From: Mytilus galloprovincialis
Lineage: Eukaryota > Mollusca > Bivalvia > Mytilida > Mytilidae
Assembly: GCF_965363235.1 (NCBI RefSeq)
Contig: NC_134850.1
Location: 45,380,602 to 45,444,601 of the forward strand
Length of the DNA stretch: 64,000 nt
Direction of reading: 5' to 3'
A program made the translations under genes and the position numbers. This document shows, in pieces, positions 11,908 through 24,373 of the stretch; the stretch's first letter is position 1; each line of letters opens with the position of its first letter. A model generated the notes under the pieces. The model ran no database searches and was not told the DNA's origin. It saw only the letters and a list, made by a program, of their open reading frames with translations.

Positions 11908-12165
11908 GGCCTCGGTGACCGAGTTGTCTAAGTAGTTACTTTTGTAATCATTAGCCAGTCACCACTGAGGTTTTGAGTTCGAACCCTGCTCATTCGAGTG
12001 CACTTGACTCCAATCTTAATTGAGTAGGATTGCCGGTTTTTTCTATCGAAGGTCGTTGGTTTTCTCCGGGCACTCCGGCTTTCTCCACTAATAAAATCTG
12101 CCCGCAACTAAATAGCCCGAGTGTGGTGCTTAAAAGGGGCATCAAAACACAAAAATTTAAATCAA
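11908..12165 (+). mobile_element. tRNA-derived SINE, copy 1
   Basis: The head looks like a tRNA-Leu/Ser type gene: A-box-like GGTGACCGAGTTGTCTAAG and B box GAGTTCGAACCC about 60 nt apart. A body (CACTTGACTCCAATC..AATTGA, CTCCGGGCACTCCGGCTT) and an A-rich tail follow. Two related copies lie on the minus strand at 15497 and 59816. Confidence 0.75.
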
Positions 12166-13895
12166 ATTTACTTTATAATTATAATTCCAAACACAATGAT
12201 AATGTATGAAATATTTCGACGTACTTTATTAAGACATTACAAATCAGAGCTTCTAGACATGTATTATAAAAATTCTAGTCAACATGCGGATCCATCTTTT
12301 TATAACTCGTCAACTTCCGATTTAACTTTTGAAATCCTTGTGTACTATACTAATCATATGGCCATTTATGCTATTTTACGTCTCAGTTTTTAAGGGAACT
12401 ACAAATAGGACTTGCCTGAAATTTAATTTCAAACTTCGTTGGATCATGTTTGAGCGCTTATTGGGTTTTCTCCAAATAATAAAAAAAAAAAGAATACTTT
12501 AAGCGGGAGTATCATCGGTGAGCAATAGTTCGCAATTCTACTTATTATTTAATGTGTTTAGTATTTCTAATCTATTTATTCTTTGTAAGTTATATAGATA
12601 AATTTTTGATTTTGGAAAAGGCAATTATAAAATTAAAGTGTTTCGAATGAGTCCAGATGAAATGAAAATGAATTAAGTGTTTGATTAATTAATGAATAAA
12701 TGAATAAATTCGTCCTATACCATATAACAGTAAGGAGATAAATAATGGTATAAATGACAATGAGACAATTTTCACAAGAGACAATTTGACAGTAGTGATT
12801 CAGGTCGCCGTATAGCCGTCAAAATTTAGCAAATCCATTCCACATAGTCGGCTATCAAAGAAATCACAAGTGTAAATTAATTAAAACTAGAGAAGTTAGC
12901 ATCCTGCTTCATACTAAAAAATATGAACGGAAATAAATATGTATGAAATTGGCAAAAAACGACAATGCCTTGATTACATAAAAAAATTGAAAACAACACG
13001 TTTTATACTTTAGTTGCGTCCGAACGCATCAGGAACGCTCAAAGCCAAACATTTGAAATCCGAAGATGTATAAGTACCGAAACCGTTGAAGAGCTATATG
13101 TCAAAAATACCTAAAATAAATAGCCAAATTCATCTAAAGCCAACTTTGGCTGGAGGAGTTGAAACCTTAGTTTCATAATAATTTCAAAATTTATAAACGG
13201 ACAATTTTAGTAATAAAAGTTTGTTACCGAAATACTGACTACTGATATGCATTTTCAGCTGGATAATATACATTTTCAGCTGGATAAAAGCGTAATATCA
13301 TTATAACTGTATTCTGTTTTGTGCAGTTCCAGTATGCAGAGTTAATATTTGGCCTCGTACAATATTTCATCCTACCAAGGCGTATTCGTCTTGATCAAAA
13401 CTCACCTTATGCTTTGTAGAAATAAACATTAAAAATCAATAGCAGATATTGAATGTATCAGATTAACAATTAACATATTTTTTTGCAATAGGATATACAT
13501 TATTTTCAAACCACAGACATTTCACTACGGATTATAATATACTTTTCGACAGCTTACCTACTCTGCCGGGGGGGGGGGGGATATTTTTGTACGTAAGAGC
13601 GACCGAAATTTGTCAGAAAATACATTTAAAATCAATTTGAAAATATTAAAATCCGGTTTAAGATGTTAATTTCAGTGTCAGATAATAGCTTACTTGACGC
13701 TGATAACAAAAATAAATGATTTCTGTATGTTTTGTTTGAAATAAAGGATATCATTTGCAACTGTAGGTTTGGAAAAGTCAATTTAAGTATTATATGCCAG
13801 TTGACATGACACTGATTCACAAAATATATAATCATTAGTTCTTTTACTTTAAATTAGTACAAAACATCGCTACTTCTAGTTTTCACAAGGTCACT
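12166..13895. other. Intergenic stretch with degraded repeats
   Basis: Holds a degraded copy of the dispersed repeat also seen at 52446 (12735-12870, TGACAATGAGACAATTTTCA), a hammerhead-tail relic at 13015-13115, and a G10 run at 13568. I see no gene. Confidence 0.5.
13015..13115 (-). repeat. Retroelement tail with a hammerhead relic (internal deletion)
   Basis: On the minus strand, CATATAGCTCTTCAACGG and ACATCTTCGGATTTCAAATG lead into GAGCGTTCCTGATGCG and TTCGGACGC. Stem I (GCGTTC/GGACGC) and CTGATG are present, but the middle of the ribozyme (stem II and GAAA) is missing. The upstream part recurs at 47275-47360 on the plus strand. Confidence 0.6.
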
Positions 13896-14225
13896 TCGGG
13901 TTGGCTTTAACAAGGAGTTTAAAATCGGGTATGTCAAATTTATCTATAACCTTGACCTCAATTTCAAGGACATCAAGCAGCACTTCTTATCAAGAGACCT
14001 CTGGTCTGTTCTATGTATTGTTAATAAGTTATGCATGTTTAACCGTATATTTTATTTTCAATATTCCAGGGAATAAAATTCTTACTTAATATTATCGACA
14101 CGCGCCAAACAGATGTTTCTTATAAGACATATATTAAGTAAACATATTTTGTCAATATCTTATATGGTTAGTGAAAAGAAGCAAACATAAGCTAAAATAA
14201 CAACATACCCTTGACCTCATTTCCT

Positions 14226-15263
14226 TTTTGGCGAGCCTTCGACTTTAGTCGAAAAAGCGAGACTAAGCGATCCTACATTCCGTCGTCGTCGGCGTCGTCC
14301 ACAAATATTCACTCTGTGGTTAAAGTTTTTGAAATTTTAATAACTTTCTTAAACTATACTGAATTTCTACCAAACTTGGACAGAAGCTTGTTTATGATCA
14401 TAAGAAAGTATCCAGAAGTAAATTTTGTAAAAATAAAATTCCATTTTTTTCGTATTTTACTTATAAATGGACTTAGTTTTTCTGCGAGGAAACATTACAT
14501 TCACTCTGTGGTTAAAGTTTTTAAAATTTTAATAACTTTCATAAACTATCCTTGATTTGTACCAAACTTGGACAGAAGCTTGTTTATGATCATAAGATAG
14601 TATCAAGAAGAAAATTTTGTAAAAATAAATTTCCACTTTTCCGTATTTTACTTATAAATGGACTTAGTTTTTCTGCGAGGAAACATTACATTCACTCTGT
14701 GGTTAAAGTTTTTAAAATTTTAATAACTTTCATGAACTATCCTTAATTTGTACCAAACTTGGACAGAAGCTTGTTTATGATCATAAGATAGTATCAAGAA
14801 GAAAATTTTGTAAAAATTAATTTCCACTTTTCCGTATTTTACTTATAAATGGACTTAGTTTTTTTGCCAGAAACAAAACATTCACTCTGTGGTTTAAGTT
14901 TTTAAAATTTTTATAATGTTCTTAAACTATCATGGATTTCTACCAAACTTAGACAAAAGCTTGTTTCTGATCATAAGATATTATTCAGAAGTAAATTTTG
15001 TAAAAAAAAAATCACTTTTTCCGTATTTTACTTATAAATGGACTTAGTTTTTCTTCCAGTTAACATTACATACAGTCTGCAGTTAAAGTTTATAAAACAT
15101 TTATTAGATTCATAAACTATCCTGGATTTTTTACCAAACTTGGAAGCTTCTTTCAATCAAAAGACAGTATCGAGAGGGAACTTTTTATTGATGTTTGTCC
15201 TCATTTTTGTTGAGTCTGTGATTGACAGCAAAAGTAGGCGAGACACTGGGTTCCGTGGAACCC
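14226..15263 (+). mobile_element. Tandem-repeat element (about five ~190 bp units) with 3' hairpin
   Basis: Starts TTTTTGGCGAGCCT, inverted repeat GACTTTAGTC, GTC-triplet tract, then units starting at 14309, 14501, 14692, 14882 and a degenerate one near 15071 (spacing 189-192 bp). Ends AGTAGGCGAGACACT followed by a perfect hairpin GGGTTCC-GT-GGAACCC (15248-15263). Reading frames across the units (14211-14555, 14552-14746) only reflect the repeat. Same family as 5626-6275. Confidence 0.8.
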
Positions 15264-15496
15264 TTACGAATTTTTAATAGTACATGGACTTCATATCAAC
15301 AATACCCTAGATCTCACTTATGATTTGCCAATTACATTTCACTTATATCAAAGGTGAACTGATTCTCATATGGAATCTCTATAACGCTTCCGTCAAAATT
15401 AATTTAACATCCTGAGGATATAACGAGCAATTTGGAATAAAAACGTCGATTTCGTTAACTGTTTCAAAGCATTAGAAACAACACGAATGATTGATT

Positions 15497-15712
15497 ATTG
15501 ATTTTTTTCCGCCACTTTTAAGTGCCACTTTAGGTTGTTTTGTGGCGGAACCCGGAGTGCCCAGTGAAAATCACTGACAACCCTAATCAATTAAGATTAG
15601 AGTCGAGTACACCCGCACGGATTCGAACTCATAACCTCTGTGTTGACTGGCTGGTAATTAAAGTAATAGAACTACTTATACCACTTGGCCAACATACGCG
15701 CTTATAGGGTTA
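15497..15712 (-). mobile_element. tRNA-derived SINE, copy 2
   Basis: Minus strand: A-box-like TTGGCCAAGTGGTATAAGTAG, B box GAGTTCGAATCC, body CTCGACTCTAATCTTAATTG and GGGCACTCCGG, tail ending near 15497. Same family as 11908 and 59816. Confidence 0.75.
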
Positions 15713-16984
15713 TTTCAACTCTAAGAACACATTATTACCACCAGAGACATGAACACAATTGAAAATCCTTTTCTAAAAGGTGCTACCTATAACAAACGTA
15801 TTATAAGCGAATAAGTAACAGGGTATTAACCGAGCGCTGGAACGGGTACATATGCGCCAATGTGGTTATTTCACCTCAGAGAACACATAATTAATGCCAG
15901 AGACATGAAAGCAATCGATAATCGATTTATTTCAAGGTTCAACGTATACCACGCGTATTAAAAGCGAATAAGGAACGAATAAGTAACAGGGTATCAGTCG
16001 AGCGCTGGAACGGGTACATATGTTCTATTAGAGTTATTTCACCTCTAAGAACCGACAGTTACCACCAGAGACACAAAAAATATTTATTTTTTAAAGTGCA
16101 ACGCATAACACACATTTTATAAGCGAATAAGGAACGAATAAGTAACAGGGTATCAGTGTAGCAGTGAAACGGGTACATATGTTCTATTAGGGTTATTTCA
16201 CCTCTAAGAACCGACAGTTACCACCAGAGACACAAAAATTTTTTTTTTTTTTAAAGTGCAACGTATAACACACGTTTTATAAGCGAATAAGGAACGAATA
16301 AGTAACAGGATATCAGTGTAGCGCTGAAACGGGTACATATGCGCAAATAGGGTTTTTTCACCTCAGAGAACACATAATTACCGGCAGAGACATGTAAGCA
16401 ATCGACAATCGATTTATTTCAAGGTGCAACGTATACCACGCGTATTAAAAGCGAATAAGGAACGAATAAGTAACAGGGTATCAGTCGAGCACTGGAACGG
16501 GTACATATGTTCTATTAGGGTTATTTCACCTCTAAGAACCGGCAGTAACCACCAGAGACACGAAAATATTTCTTTTTAAAATTGGAACGTATAACACACG
16601 TTTTATAAGCGAATAAGGAACGAATAAGTAACAGAATAACAGTGTAGCGCTGAAACGGGTACATAGGCGCTAATAAGGTTTTTTCCCCTCTTAGAACACA
16701 TAGGTACCACCAGAGACAAGAAAACCATTGAAAATCATTTTCTAAAAGGTTTAACGTATAACAAACGTATGAGACGCGAATAAGAAACGAATAAGTAACA
16801 GGGTAACAGTCGAGCGCTAAAACAGGTACATACACGCTTATAGGGTTAAATCACCCCTTAGAATCCGAATTTACCACCAGTGACAAGAACACAATTGATG
16901 ATCATGTTCTAAAAGGTGCAACGTATAATACGCGTGTTATAAACAAGGTATTAGTCAAGCTCCGAAACGATGTACACCCCGCTA
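15704..16984 (+). repeat. Satellite array, ~160-168 bp units
   Basis: GTACAT marks recur at 15846, 16014, 16173, 16333, 16501, 16659 and 16826, spacings 168, 159, 160, 168, 158 and 167 bp. Each unit has TTATTTCACCTC.AAGAAC, ACCACCAGAGACA, GCGAATAAGGAACGAATAAG and CAGTCGAGCGCTG. Two unit types differ after GTACATATG (GCGCxAAT versus TTCTATTAG). Noncoding; apparent frames on the minus strand are repeat artefacts. Confidence 0.9.
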
Positions 16985-17128
16985 ACATGTTTTATAGCTG
17001 ACCATGCGGTATGGGCTTTGCTTATTGTTGAAGGCCGTATCGTGACCTATAGTTGTTAATTTCTGTGTCATTTTGGTCTATTGTGGGGAGTTGTCTCATT
17101 GGCGATCATACCACATCTTCATTTTTAT
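16985..17128 (+). repeat. Dispersed repeat inserted in the satellite
   Basis: A segment with TTGAAGGCCGTATCGTGACC, TAGTTGTTAATTTCTGTGTC and GTTGTCTCATTGGCGATCAT splits the satellite. Related sequence occurs at 41965-42040, 43240-43285 and, inverted, at 52446-52600. Confidence 0.7.
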
Positions 17129-17391
17129 ACAAGCGCTAAAAGGTGATTTCACCTCTTCGAACCAAGAATCAGATCTTCAAACATACGAATATAAAACATT
17201 TAAAAGGTAGAACGTATTAAAATCAAATAAGAAACACATAAGTATCTAACATAGAGCAACATGATCGGTTGAGCACAAACACATATAAATAGGTCATAAA
17301 AAGGTCATTTTACCTCAACAAATTTAGAACTATAACCAGAGATAAGAATATAAACAATTAAAAAGGAGGAAGATATCAAAAATCGAATAAG
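17129..17391 (+). repeat. Diverged satellite units
   Basis: Two or so units keep GCGCTAAAAGGTGATTTCACCTC, ACCAGAGATAAGAAT and AATCAAATAAGAAAC but are more diverged. They pass directly into the minisatellite. Confidence 0.65.
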
Positions 17392-18454
17392 TAACAAATA
17401 AGGAATAAGTAATAAGTAACGAATAGGTAATAAGGAATAAGTAACAAAAAGGTCACGAATAAGGAATAAGGAATAAGTAACGAATAGGGAATAAGGAATA
17501 AGTAACGAATAGGTAACGAATAGGGAATAGGAATAAGTAACGAATAGGTAACGAATAGGGAATAGGGAATAAGTAACGAATAGGTAACGAATAGGGAATA
17601 AGTAACGAATAGGTCACGAATAAGGAATAAGGAATAAGTAACGAATAGGGAATAGGGAATAAGTAACGAATAGGTAACGAATAGGAAATAGGAATAAGTA
17701 ACGAATAGGTAACGAATAGGGAATAGGGAATACGTAACGAATAGGTAACGAATAGGGAATAGGGAATAAGTAACGAATAGGTAACGAATAGGGAATAGGG
17801 AATAAGTAACGAATAGGTAACGAATAGGGAATAGGAGTAAGTAACGAATAGGTAACGAATAGGGAATAGGGAATAAGACACGAATAGGTAACGGAATAGG
17901 GAATAAGTAACGAATACGTAACGAATAGGGAATAGGGAATACGTAACGAATAGGTAACGAATAGGGAATATGGAATAGCTAACGAATAGGTGACGAATAG
18001 GGAATAGGGAATAGGTAACGAATAGGGAGTAGGGAATAGGTAACGAATAGGTAACGAATAGGGAATAGGGAATAGGGATTAAGTAACGAATAGGTAACGA
18101 ATAGGAAATAGAGAATAAGTAACGAATAGGTAACGAATAGGGAATAAGTAACGAATAGGTAACGAATAGGGAATAGGGAATAAGTAACAAATAGGTAACA
18201 AATAGGGAATAGGGAATAGGTAACGAATAGGTAACGAATAGTCAATAGGGAATAGGTAACGAATAAGTAACGAATAGGGAATAGGGAATAGGTAACGCAT
18301 AGGGAATAGGGAATAAGTAACGAATAGGTAACGAATAGGGAATAGGGAATAGGTAACGAATAGGTAACGAATAGGGAATAGGGAATAGGTACCGAATAGG
18401 TAACGAATAGGGAATAGGGAATAGGTAATGAATAGGGAATAGGGAATAAGTAAC
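17392..18454 (+). repeat. Minisatellite of GTAACGAATAG and GGAATAG units
   Basis: About 1.06 kb made of an 11-mer GTAACGAATAG and 7-mers GGAATAG/GGAATAA, mostly in blocks of two 11-mers plus two 7-mers (about 36 bp). All frames on the minus strand are open and give a Tyr/Ser/Leu/Pro repeat, which is a by-product of the repeat and not evidence for a protein. The motif resembles GAATAAGGAACGAATAAGTAAC in the neighbouring satellite. Confidence 0.95.
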
Positions 18455-18835
18455 CAACTTGACGTCCATGATAATTTTATACTTTGTTTAAGAATTCAAT
18501 ATGAACAATATGTATTAACAAATATTTCAAAATTAATAATTGATTGTCATATTTATTATGAAAAAAATATATATATATTCATTTATAATTTAATTTAATA
18601 TTTATTTATTTTTTTTACCTGAGTTTACCTGTAAAATGAATGCGCGCAAATGTAATAAAAAGCTGCGTGCAAATGTAAAACATCTTAATCCACAAATGCT
18701 CGCAAACGTAGTGCGCCCCATTTTCTAATGAACCAATTGTCAATATATTTTCCAGTGCAATTTCATTTCATAAGAAGGAAAGAGATGACATGTATTTCTA
18801 CTGATTCAAGATCAAACTTATCTTAAATTAATATG
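18455..18835. other. AT-rich intergenic stretch
   Basis: AT-rich sequence, nothing recognised. Confidence 0.5.
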
Positions 18836-18904
18836 TGCATGGTCCGGGTCTATAAGTCAATACGTATATATGCTGAAAACAATGAATATCCAATGTGAGC
18901 CAGA

Positions 18905-19160
18905 ATTTGTTCCTGGGAAAAAAGATCAAGTGGAACTAATTTCACAGGAAATATGTTCTGGGAGAACTTTTTTCACAGACATTTTCTATATATTTTGTTC
19001 CATCTCTATGAAATAACTTAAAAATCCATACTTTACCTGGAGAAATAAGTTCTGGTCTGGTGAAATTTGTTCCTTACCTAGTGAAATAAGTTCCATGTTT
19101 GTGAGATTTGTTTCTTACCTGGTGATATAAGTCCTGGATTTGTGAGATTTGTTCCTCACC
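18905..19160 (+). repeat. Array of GTGAAATAAGTTCC-like motifs, left part
   Basis: Short, imperfect repeats of GTGAAATAAGTTCC and GTGAGATTTGTTCC, spaced about 25-35 bp, with ACCTGG spacers. The same array type is found at 28925-28985 and 29700-30010, on the other side of the LINE. The flanking motif TGGTCCGGGTCT is at 18840 and 30017. Confidence 0.7.
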
Positions 19161-19366
19161 TGGTAATAATAATCTTTATTCTCATAAACCATAAAATACA
19201 ACGGTACAGAGATATACATACATATAGTAATGATAACAAACTTATTTATAATAATATCTTATACACAAACATACATACACACAGGCATACACTAACTATC
19301 GTTAAATACACTCATACACATATATCAGTATGTACAGAATATACAAAATGGGGGTTATGTTATTGC

Positions 19367-20378
19367 CTAGAAAACAATTGATTTATTTATTTGGCGTATA
19401 AATCTACATAATTTTTCTAATCTAAACTTGTTGGTACAACTCATTATTTCTTTAAATTTCAAAATATTTGGCCTTTGCCACAAATTTTTATCAATTAGTT
19501 TTCTTCTGTCATTTTCAAATAATTTACATTCCAGTATATAATGATATTCGTCACTAATACAGTTATTATTACATTTCAAACATTTTCTATTTTCCCTTTC
19601 TATACCATTCCACCGTCCTGTTTCTATAGGAAGTCTATGATTTGTGGTTCTAAACTTACACAGCGTATAGATATCTTTATCTTCCAATATATTTAAAAAA
19701 CATTCAAACTGAAATGTCTCCTTAAATAATCAACAATTTATAGATTTTGGTGAATTTAACATAAGTGAATGCCATTTCTGTCTAAATTGATCATCTAGGC
19801 GCACCTTTATCGAAGGGATAAGCCAATCTGAGCTAGGAAAAAGCTGGGTTGTCCAAATATAGGAAAAGCCAGTATCATCAAAAACGTTTCTTAAAAACTT
19901 TAACCATGGCGATTCAAAATGATTGTCGACCGACAATTTGTATAATAATTGATAAGCTAAATAAGACAGTTTTGAATCCTTTCCAGATAAAAGTCGTGTC
20001 CAAAATTCAATCATTTTTAGTTTGATATCTAGTTGAACAGGGAAAATGCCAAGTTCACCATAAATCATATAGTTTGGGGTGGATGATTTTAACTTAAGTA
20101 ACAATTTACAAAATCGTAATTGTACCCTTTCAATACATTGAATATTTTTAAAAAATCCCCATACTTCTGAGCCATACAAAAGAATGGGCTTTACCATTTT
20201 ATTAAACAGTTCTAGTTGACATTCAATTGCTAAATTATGAATGCGACTTCTTTTTTAAACCTCATACATTGCTTTTGTTGCCTTCTCTGCTTGCTTTTTT
20301 TATTGCTTTACTAAAATTGCCGGTCCTGCTAAATAGTATACCAAGATAGTTAAATTCATGAACTATAAAATTGAGAAT
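19367..20378 (-). pseudogene. LINE ORF2 C-terminal region
   Basis: Starts IVHEFNYLGILFSRTGNF (20378 down), then [13 protein letters not shown] (20190), the typical thumb/linker of these LINEs. After a stop and frameshift near 19700-19730 it continues with KFRTTNHRLPIETGRWNG and CLKCNNNCISDEYHYILEC, a CCHC-like zinc knuckle variant usual at the C-terminus of this LINE type. Stop at 19367. Confidence 0.8.
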
Positions 20379-21199
20379 GGAAATGGGGAATGTGCCAAAG
20401 AGACAACAACCCGACCATAGAAAAAAAAAAACAAAAAAAAAAAAACAACAGCAGAAGGTCACCAACAGGTCTTCAATGTAGCGAGAAATTCCCGCACCCG
20501 GAGGCGTCCTTCAGCTGGCCCCTAAACAAATATATACTAGTTCAGTGATAATGAACGCCATACTAATTTCCAAATTGTACACAAGAAACTAAAATTAAAA
20601 TAATGCAAGACTGACAAAGGCCAGAGGCTCCTGACTTGGGACAGGCGCAAAAATGCGGCGGGGTTAAACATGTTTGTGAGATCTCAACCCTCCCCCTATA
20701 CCTCTAGCCAATGTAGAAAAGTAAACGCATAACAATACGCAAATTAAAATTCAGTACAAGAGATGTCCGAGTCTGATGTCAGAAGATGTAACCAAAGAAA
20801 ATAAACAAAATGACAATAATACATAAATAACAACAGATACAATAATACTAGCAGTTAACTGACATGCCAGCTCCAGACTTCAATTAAACTGACTGAAAGA
20901 TTATGATTTCATCATATGAACATCAGGCACAATCCTTCCAGTTAGGGGTTTAGTATCATACCATCATAACATTTATGAGAAGAACATAACCCGTGTCATG
21001 CCAACAACCGGTTTTTGGATAAATGTGTTTAGTTCCGATGCAAAGACCCTATAAGTGAATCAATATTAACGCCCAAATATGCAATCTTTAATGACCTGAC
21101 AACAGTATCGTTACTATATCCCTTCTTAATAAGTCTATTCAAAGGTTTTGTTAGTTTTTGAGGTGAATACTGACACCTTTGTGCTTTATAAAGAATATT

Positions 21200-22080
21200 T
21201 CAATAAAAAATTGGATGTGAAATACCTGAACGTATAAGAAGTCTGCATGTTGAGCTATATTTACGAATGATGTCCTCATACCGATGATAAAATTTAGTAA
21301 ATGTTTTGACTAGTTTGTGATATCGAAAACCCTGGTGTAATAATTTTTCAGTAATACATAAATTTCTCTCGTTAAAATCTAAAACATTGTTACATACACG
21401 AGCGAATCGTACAAGTTGAGATGTATAAACACCGTAAGATGGTGACAAGGGAACGTCACCATTTAAAAATGGATAATTAACGATAGGAAATGAAAAATCA
21501 TCTCTTTTATCATAAATTTTAGTATTCAGCTTTCCGTTAGTAATATAGATATCAAGATCGAGGAAAGGACATTGGTCATTGTTAGTATTAGCTTTATTTA
21601 AAGTAAGTTCAGCAGGATAAATTTCTTTAATATACATACTGAAGTCGTCATTATTGAGAGCCAAAATATCATCCAAATATCTAAAAGTATTATTAAATTT
21701 GTAGTAAATCAGATGTTGTTTCGATGGGTCTTTGCTTATTTTTGTCATAAATTGTAACTCATAGCAATACAAAAACAGGTCCGCAATAAGTGGTGCACAG
21801 TTAGTCCCCATTGGAATTCCGATAATCTGACGATATACAGAATTCCCAAAGCGAACAAAAATGTTATCTAGTAAAAATTCAAGGGCATATATAGTATCAA
21901 AACATGTCCAATTGACATAGTTTTTTTGTTTATTGCTACTAAAAAATGACCTAAAAGAGTTTGAACATATATATTCACATTCTGACTTTTTAAATGCCCA
22001 TTTAATTAGGTGTGTGATTTTTTTCTTAATGAGAATGTGAGGCAATGTGGTATACAGGGTAGAAAAATCAAAACTTTGAA
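21200..22080 (-). pseudogene. Penelope-like reverse transcriptase core
   Basis: 281 residues from 22045, open upstream to a TAA near 22083 (FDFSTLYTTLP precedes it). It contains GIPMGTNCAPLIADLFLYCYE and the catalytic FRYLDDILAL, then FLDLDIYI and the C-terminal GFRYHKLVKTFTKFYHRY. The stop at 21200 replaces what looks like a Gly codon (HPIFY then stop then NILYKAQ). RT of this type primes reverse transcription at the insertion site. Confidence 0.85.
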
Positions 22081-22474
22081 CAGATTAAAAATCACCAATA
22101 TAAGCATGCAATTTATCAAGTACTTCCAACGAGTTCTTGACACTCCAAAAGTAATTAATTCCACTATTTTCGAAGGCCTTATTTGAACAATTTATTATCA
22201 GATTTTTAATTGCACCAAGTGTGCTGGTAAGAAGAATAGACAATTTAGTAATGGAACAATGGCTTGAAGACGAAATAAATCTATATTTTTAAGGTGTTTT
22301 GTGTAGCTTCGGAAGCCAGTACATAGTTGGGACTTTCATTGTATTTGGCTCTGCTTGTAAAGCGGTAGCTAAAAGTTTATGTTTGTTACAGATGTCGTTT
22401 TCTGAAAATGGAGTCAGTTGGAATGTTGGTGAATGGTGATTTCTTTTTTTCAGAACCTCAATGTAAAATTTACG

Positions 22475-23407
22475 TCAAACACTAATAATGTTATTGGCAG
22501 CTTTATCGGCCGGGACAAAAACAAATTTCATGGCTAGTTCTTTTAGTTTATGTTTGATACGAGAAATAGGTTTTTTGTGGTTATTGTTAATAGTAAAATA
22601 TTCTTTAAAATGTTGAATACGTATATCAACTATCTTCATTACTGAATTAAAAAAAGAGTCCAAAGATTTTTTTTCAGCTTTTTCCCGTTTTATCAATTTC
22701 ATACAGTAAGTATGGAGTGAGTCGTGGATGATATTACGACACTCATTCCAATTAATAATTGACGGGGGACGATATTTAGGTCCTTTACTGAGGAATGATT
22801 TTAACTCTCGGTCTTGAACGATGTTAAGATCTCCTGTTATAACATGGGAAATGGGTCCATAAATATATTCGGAGGTACTACAATTACATGAAGTAGGTGT
22901 ATTTTCACTGATATTAACATCTTTACACAGTTGACTATAATTAAACACAAATTTCCGGGTAGATTTCTTGTAAATATAACAAATAAGAGGTAGCTCAGTA
23001 TTGTCAAAATATCCAGGAATTTGTTCTTTAACAGAATGGTCGTTAAATATACCGGCAATATTTACAAAATCAAAACCTTTATTGACATACTTTATTTTAA
23101 TAAAATGCTTTTTATGATCTTCAGGGCGATCAATTTTGGGAAATAGTTTAGAATAACAATATGACATAATAATTTGAACAATTTCATACTTAGGACTGCT
23201 ATATGAAATTGTGTTGCAATCCTCCAAAATTTTATTTAACTTATTAACCGGTAATGAACAGAGTTTTGTTAACAGATAATGTCTTCCGTTGTTTTTTGAA
23301 ATAGAAATTAGGTCCGAAATATTGGTATGATTAGTCCGAAATTTTCTTTGATTGCGATTTGTTCTACGGCCGTGAGAACGGTTTTTACGAATATCTATCT
23401 GCCCCAT
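22475..23407 (-). pseudogene. Penelope-like element, N-terminal ORF part
   Basis: A 310-residue open stretch from ATG 23407 starts with a basic Arg/Asn-rich segment, has a CNC motif near residue 165, and ends with FVFVPADKAANNIISV, a motif just upstream of the RT core in Penelope-like proteins. It stops at 22475 (TAA) where the family reading would continue, and a frameshift follows in 22240-22474. Confidence 0.75.
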
Positions 23408-23420
23408 TTAAGGAAAAATT

Positions 23421-24370
23421 TTAATCTGTACAAGGCCTTCCCCTGGAAAATACCATGACTTTGGTTTTGTTAACATTAACCTTCAGTCTCCATATATTAC
23501 AGTACTCTCCAAATTTGTTTAATATTTTTTGTAAGTCTGCCTTTGATTCAGACATTAGGACCGTATCGTCTGCATATAGCAGAACAAAACGTCTCAGGTA
23601 AATGTTTAACTTATCTTCTAGTAAATCTGAAATCACGTTAAGACCCTGAAGATTTTCCGTTTCTAAAAAATCTTGCAAATCGTTCAAAAATAAGGCAAAC
23701 AGAAAAGGCGATAAATTCTCACCTTGCCGTACACCAATATCACATGAGAAATTATAGTCTGATTTCTGTTTATTATATGTAATACAGGATTTAATATCTT
23801 TATACATATTTAAAATAACATTATATATTTTCCCTTTAATACCATTTAAAAGAAGTTTATACCAGAGAGACTCTCTCCAAACCGTGTCAAACGCCTTTTC
23901 AAAATCGACGAATGCACAAAACAGCTTTTTATTTCTATATTTCAAAATTTCAAAAAATGAGTTTGAGCAAACAAACTATCAGTTGTCGAGTATTATTTTC
24001 GGAATCCAAATTGATTTTCATTTAGCAAGAGTGTTTCTTCAGAGAAAAGACATAATCTTTCATTAAGTAAAGCTGTAAATAATTTACCAAGGCAACTCAA
24101 AATTGTTATCGGACGGAAGTTTTTTGGATCAAACTGGTTGCCTTTACCTGTATATATAGGTTTTATATTTCCAATTAGCCAAATATCGGGCAAAACGCCG
24201 GAGTCAAATATGAGATTAAATAGCTTCTCATAGATCGGAAGAAATAAATCTGCAGTAGATTTCATGTATTCATTCACTACATAATCTTCACCGCAGGCTT
24301 TGTTATTCTTCAGATTTTTAATGCATTTAGCTATTTCTTCTCTGGAAATGTAGGCATTAATTTGATCGTT
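23421..24370 (-). pseudogene. LINE ORF2 reverse transcriptase core
   Basis: Two frames (24370-23993 and 23945-23421) give NNKACGEDYVVNEYMKS, FRPITILSCLGKLFTALLN, ENQFGFRK, AFVDFEKAFDTVW, GVRQGENLSPFLFALFLNDL and the catalytic LLYADDTVLMSES, then KTKVMVFSRG. A frameshift lies near 23945-23993. The frame is restored across the TTAA element if that element and one TTAA are removed. Downstream the reading resumes after the Penelope-like insertion at about 20375. Confidence 0.85.
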
Positions 24371-24373
24371 TAA

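Larger units (their letters stand above)
20378..23412 (-). mobile_element. Penelope-like retroelement inserted in the LINE
   Basis: Minus strand from about 23412 to 20378. It holds an N-terminal region, a PLE-type RT and a long 3' tail ending ..GGCACATTCCCCATTTCCATTC. The same tail ends recur alone at 43015, 43845 and 54060, as expected for 5'-truncated copies of a family. No GIY-YIG endonuclease motif was seen in the visible frames. Several stops and frameshifts make this copy inactive. It splits LINE ORF2 between the FSRG and EFNYLG motifs. Confidence 0.8.

Noticed and set aside
14211..14746. 114- and 64-residue frames with repeated NGLSFSARKHYIHSVVKVFKI
   Set aside because: Periodicity equals the 190 bp repeat unit; noncoding element.
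17453..18469. Long minus-strand frames with Tyr-Ser-Leu repeats
   Set aside because: They come from a minisatellite lacking stops in any frame; no start context, no domain, no splice signals.
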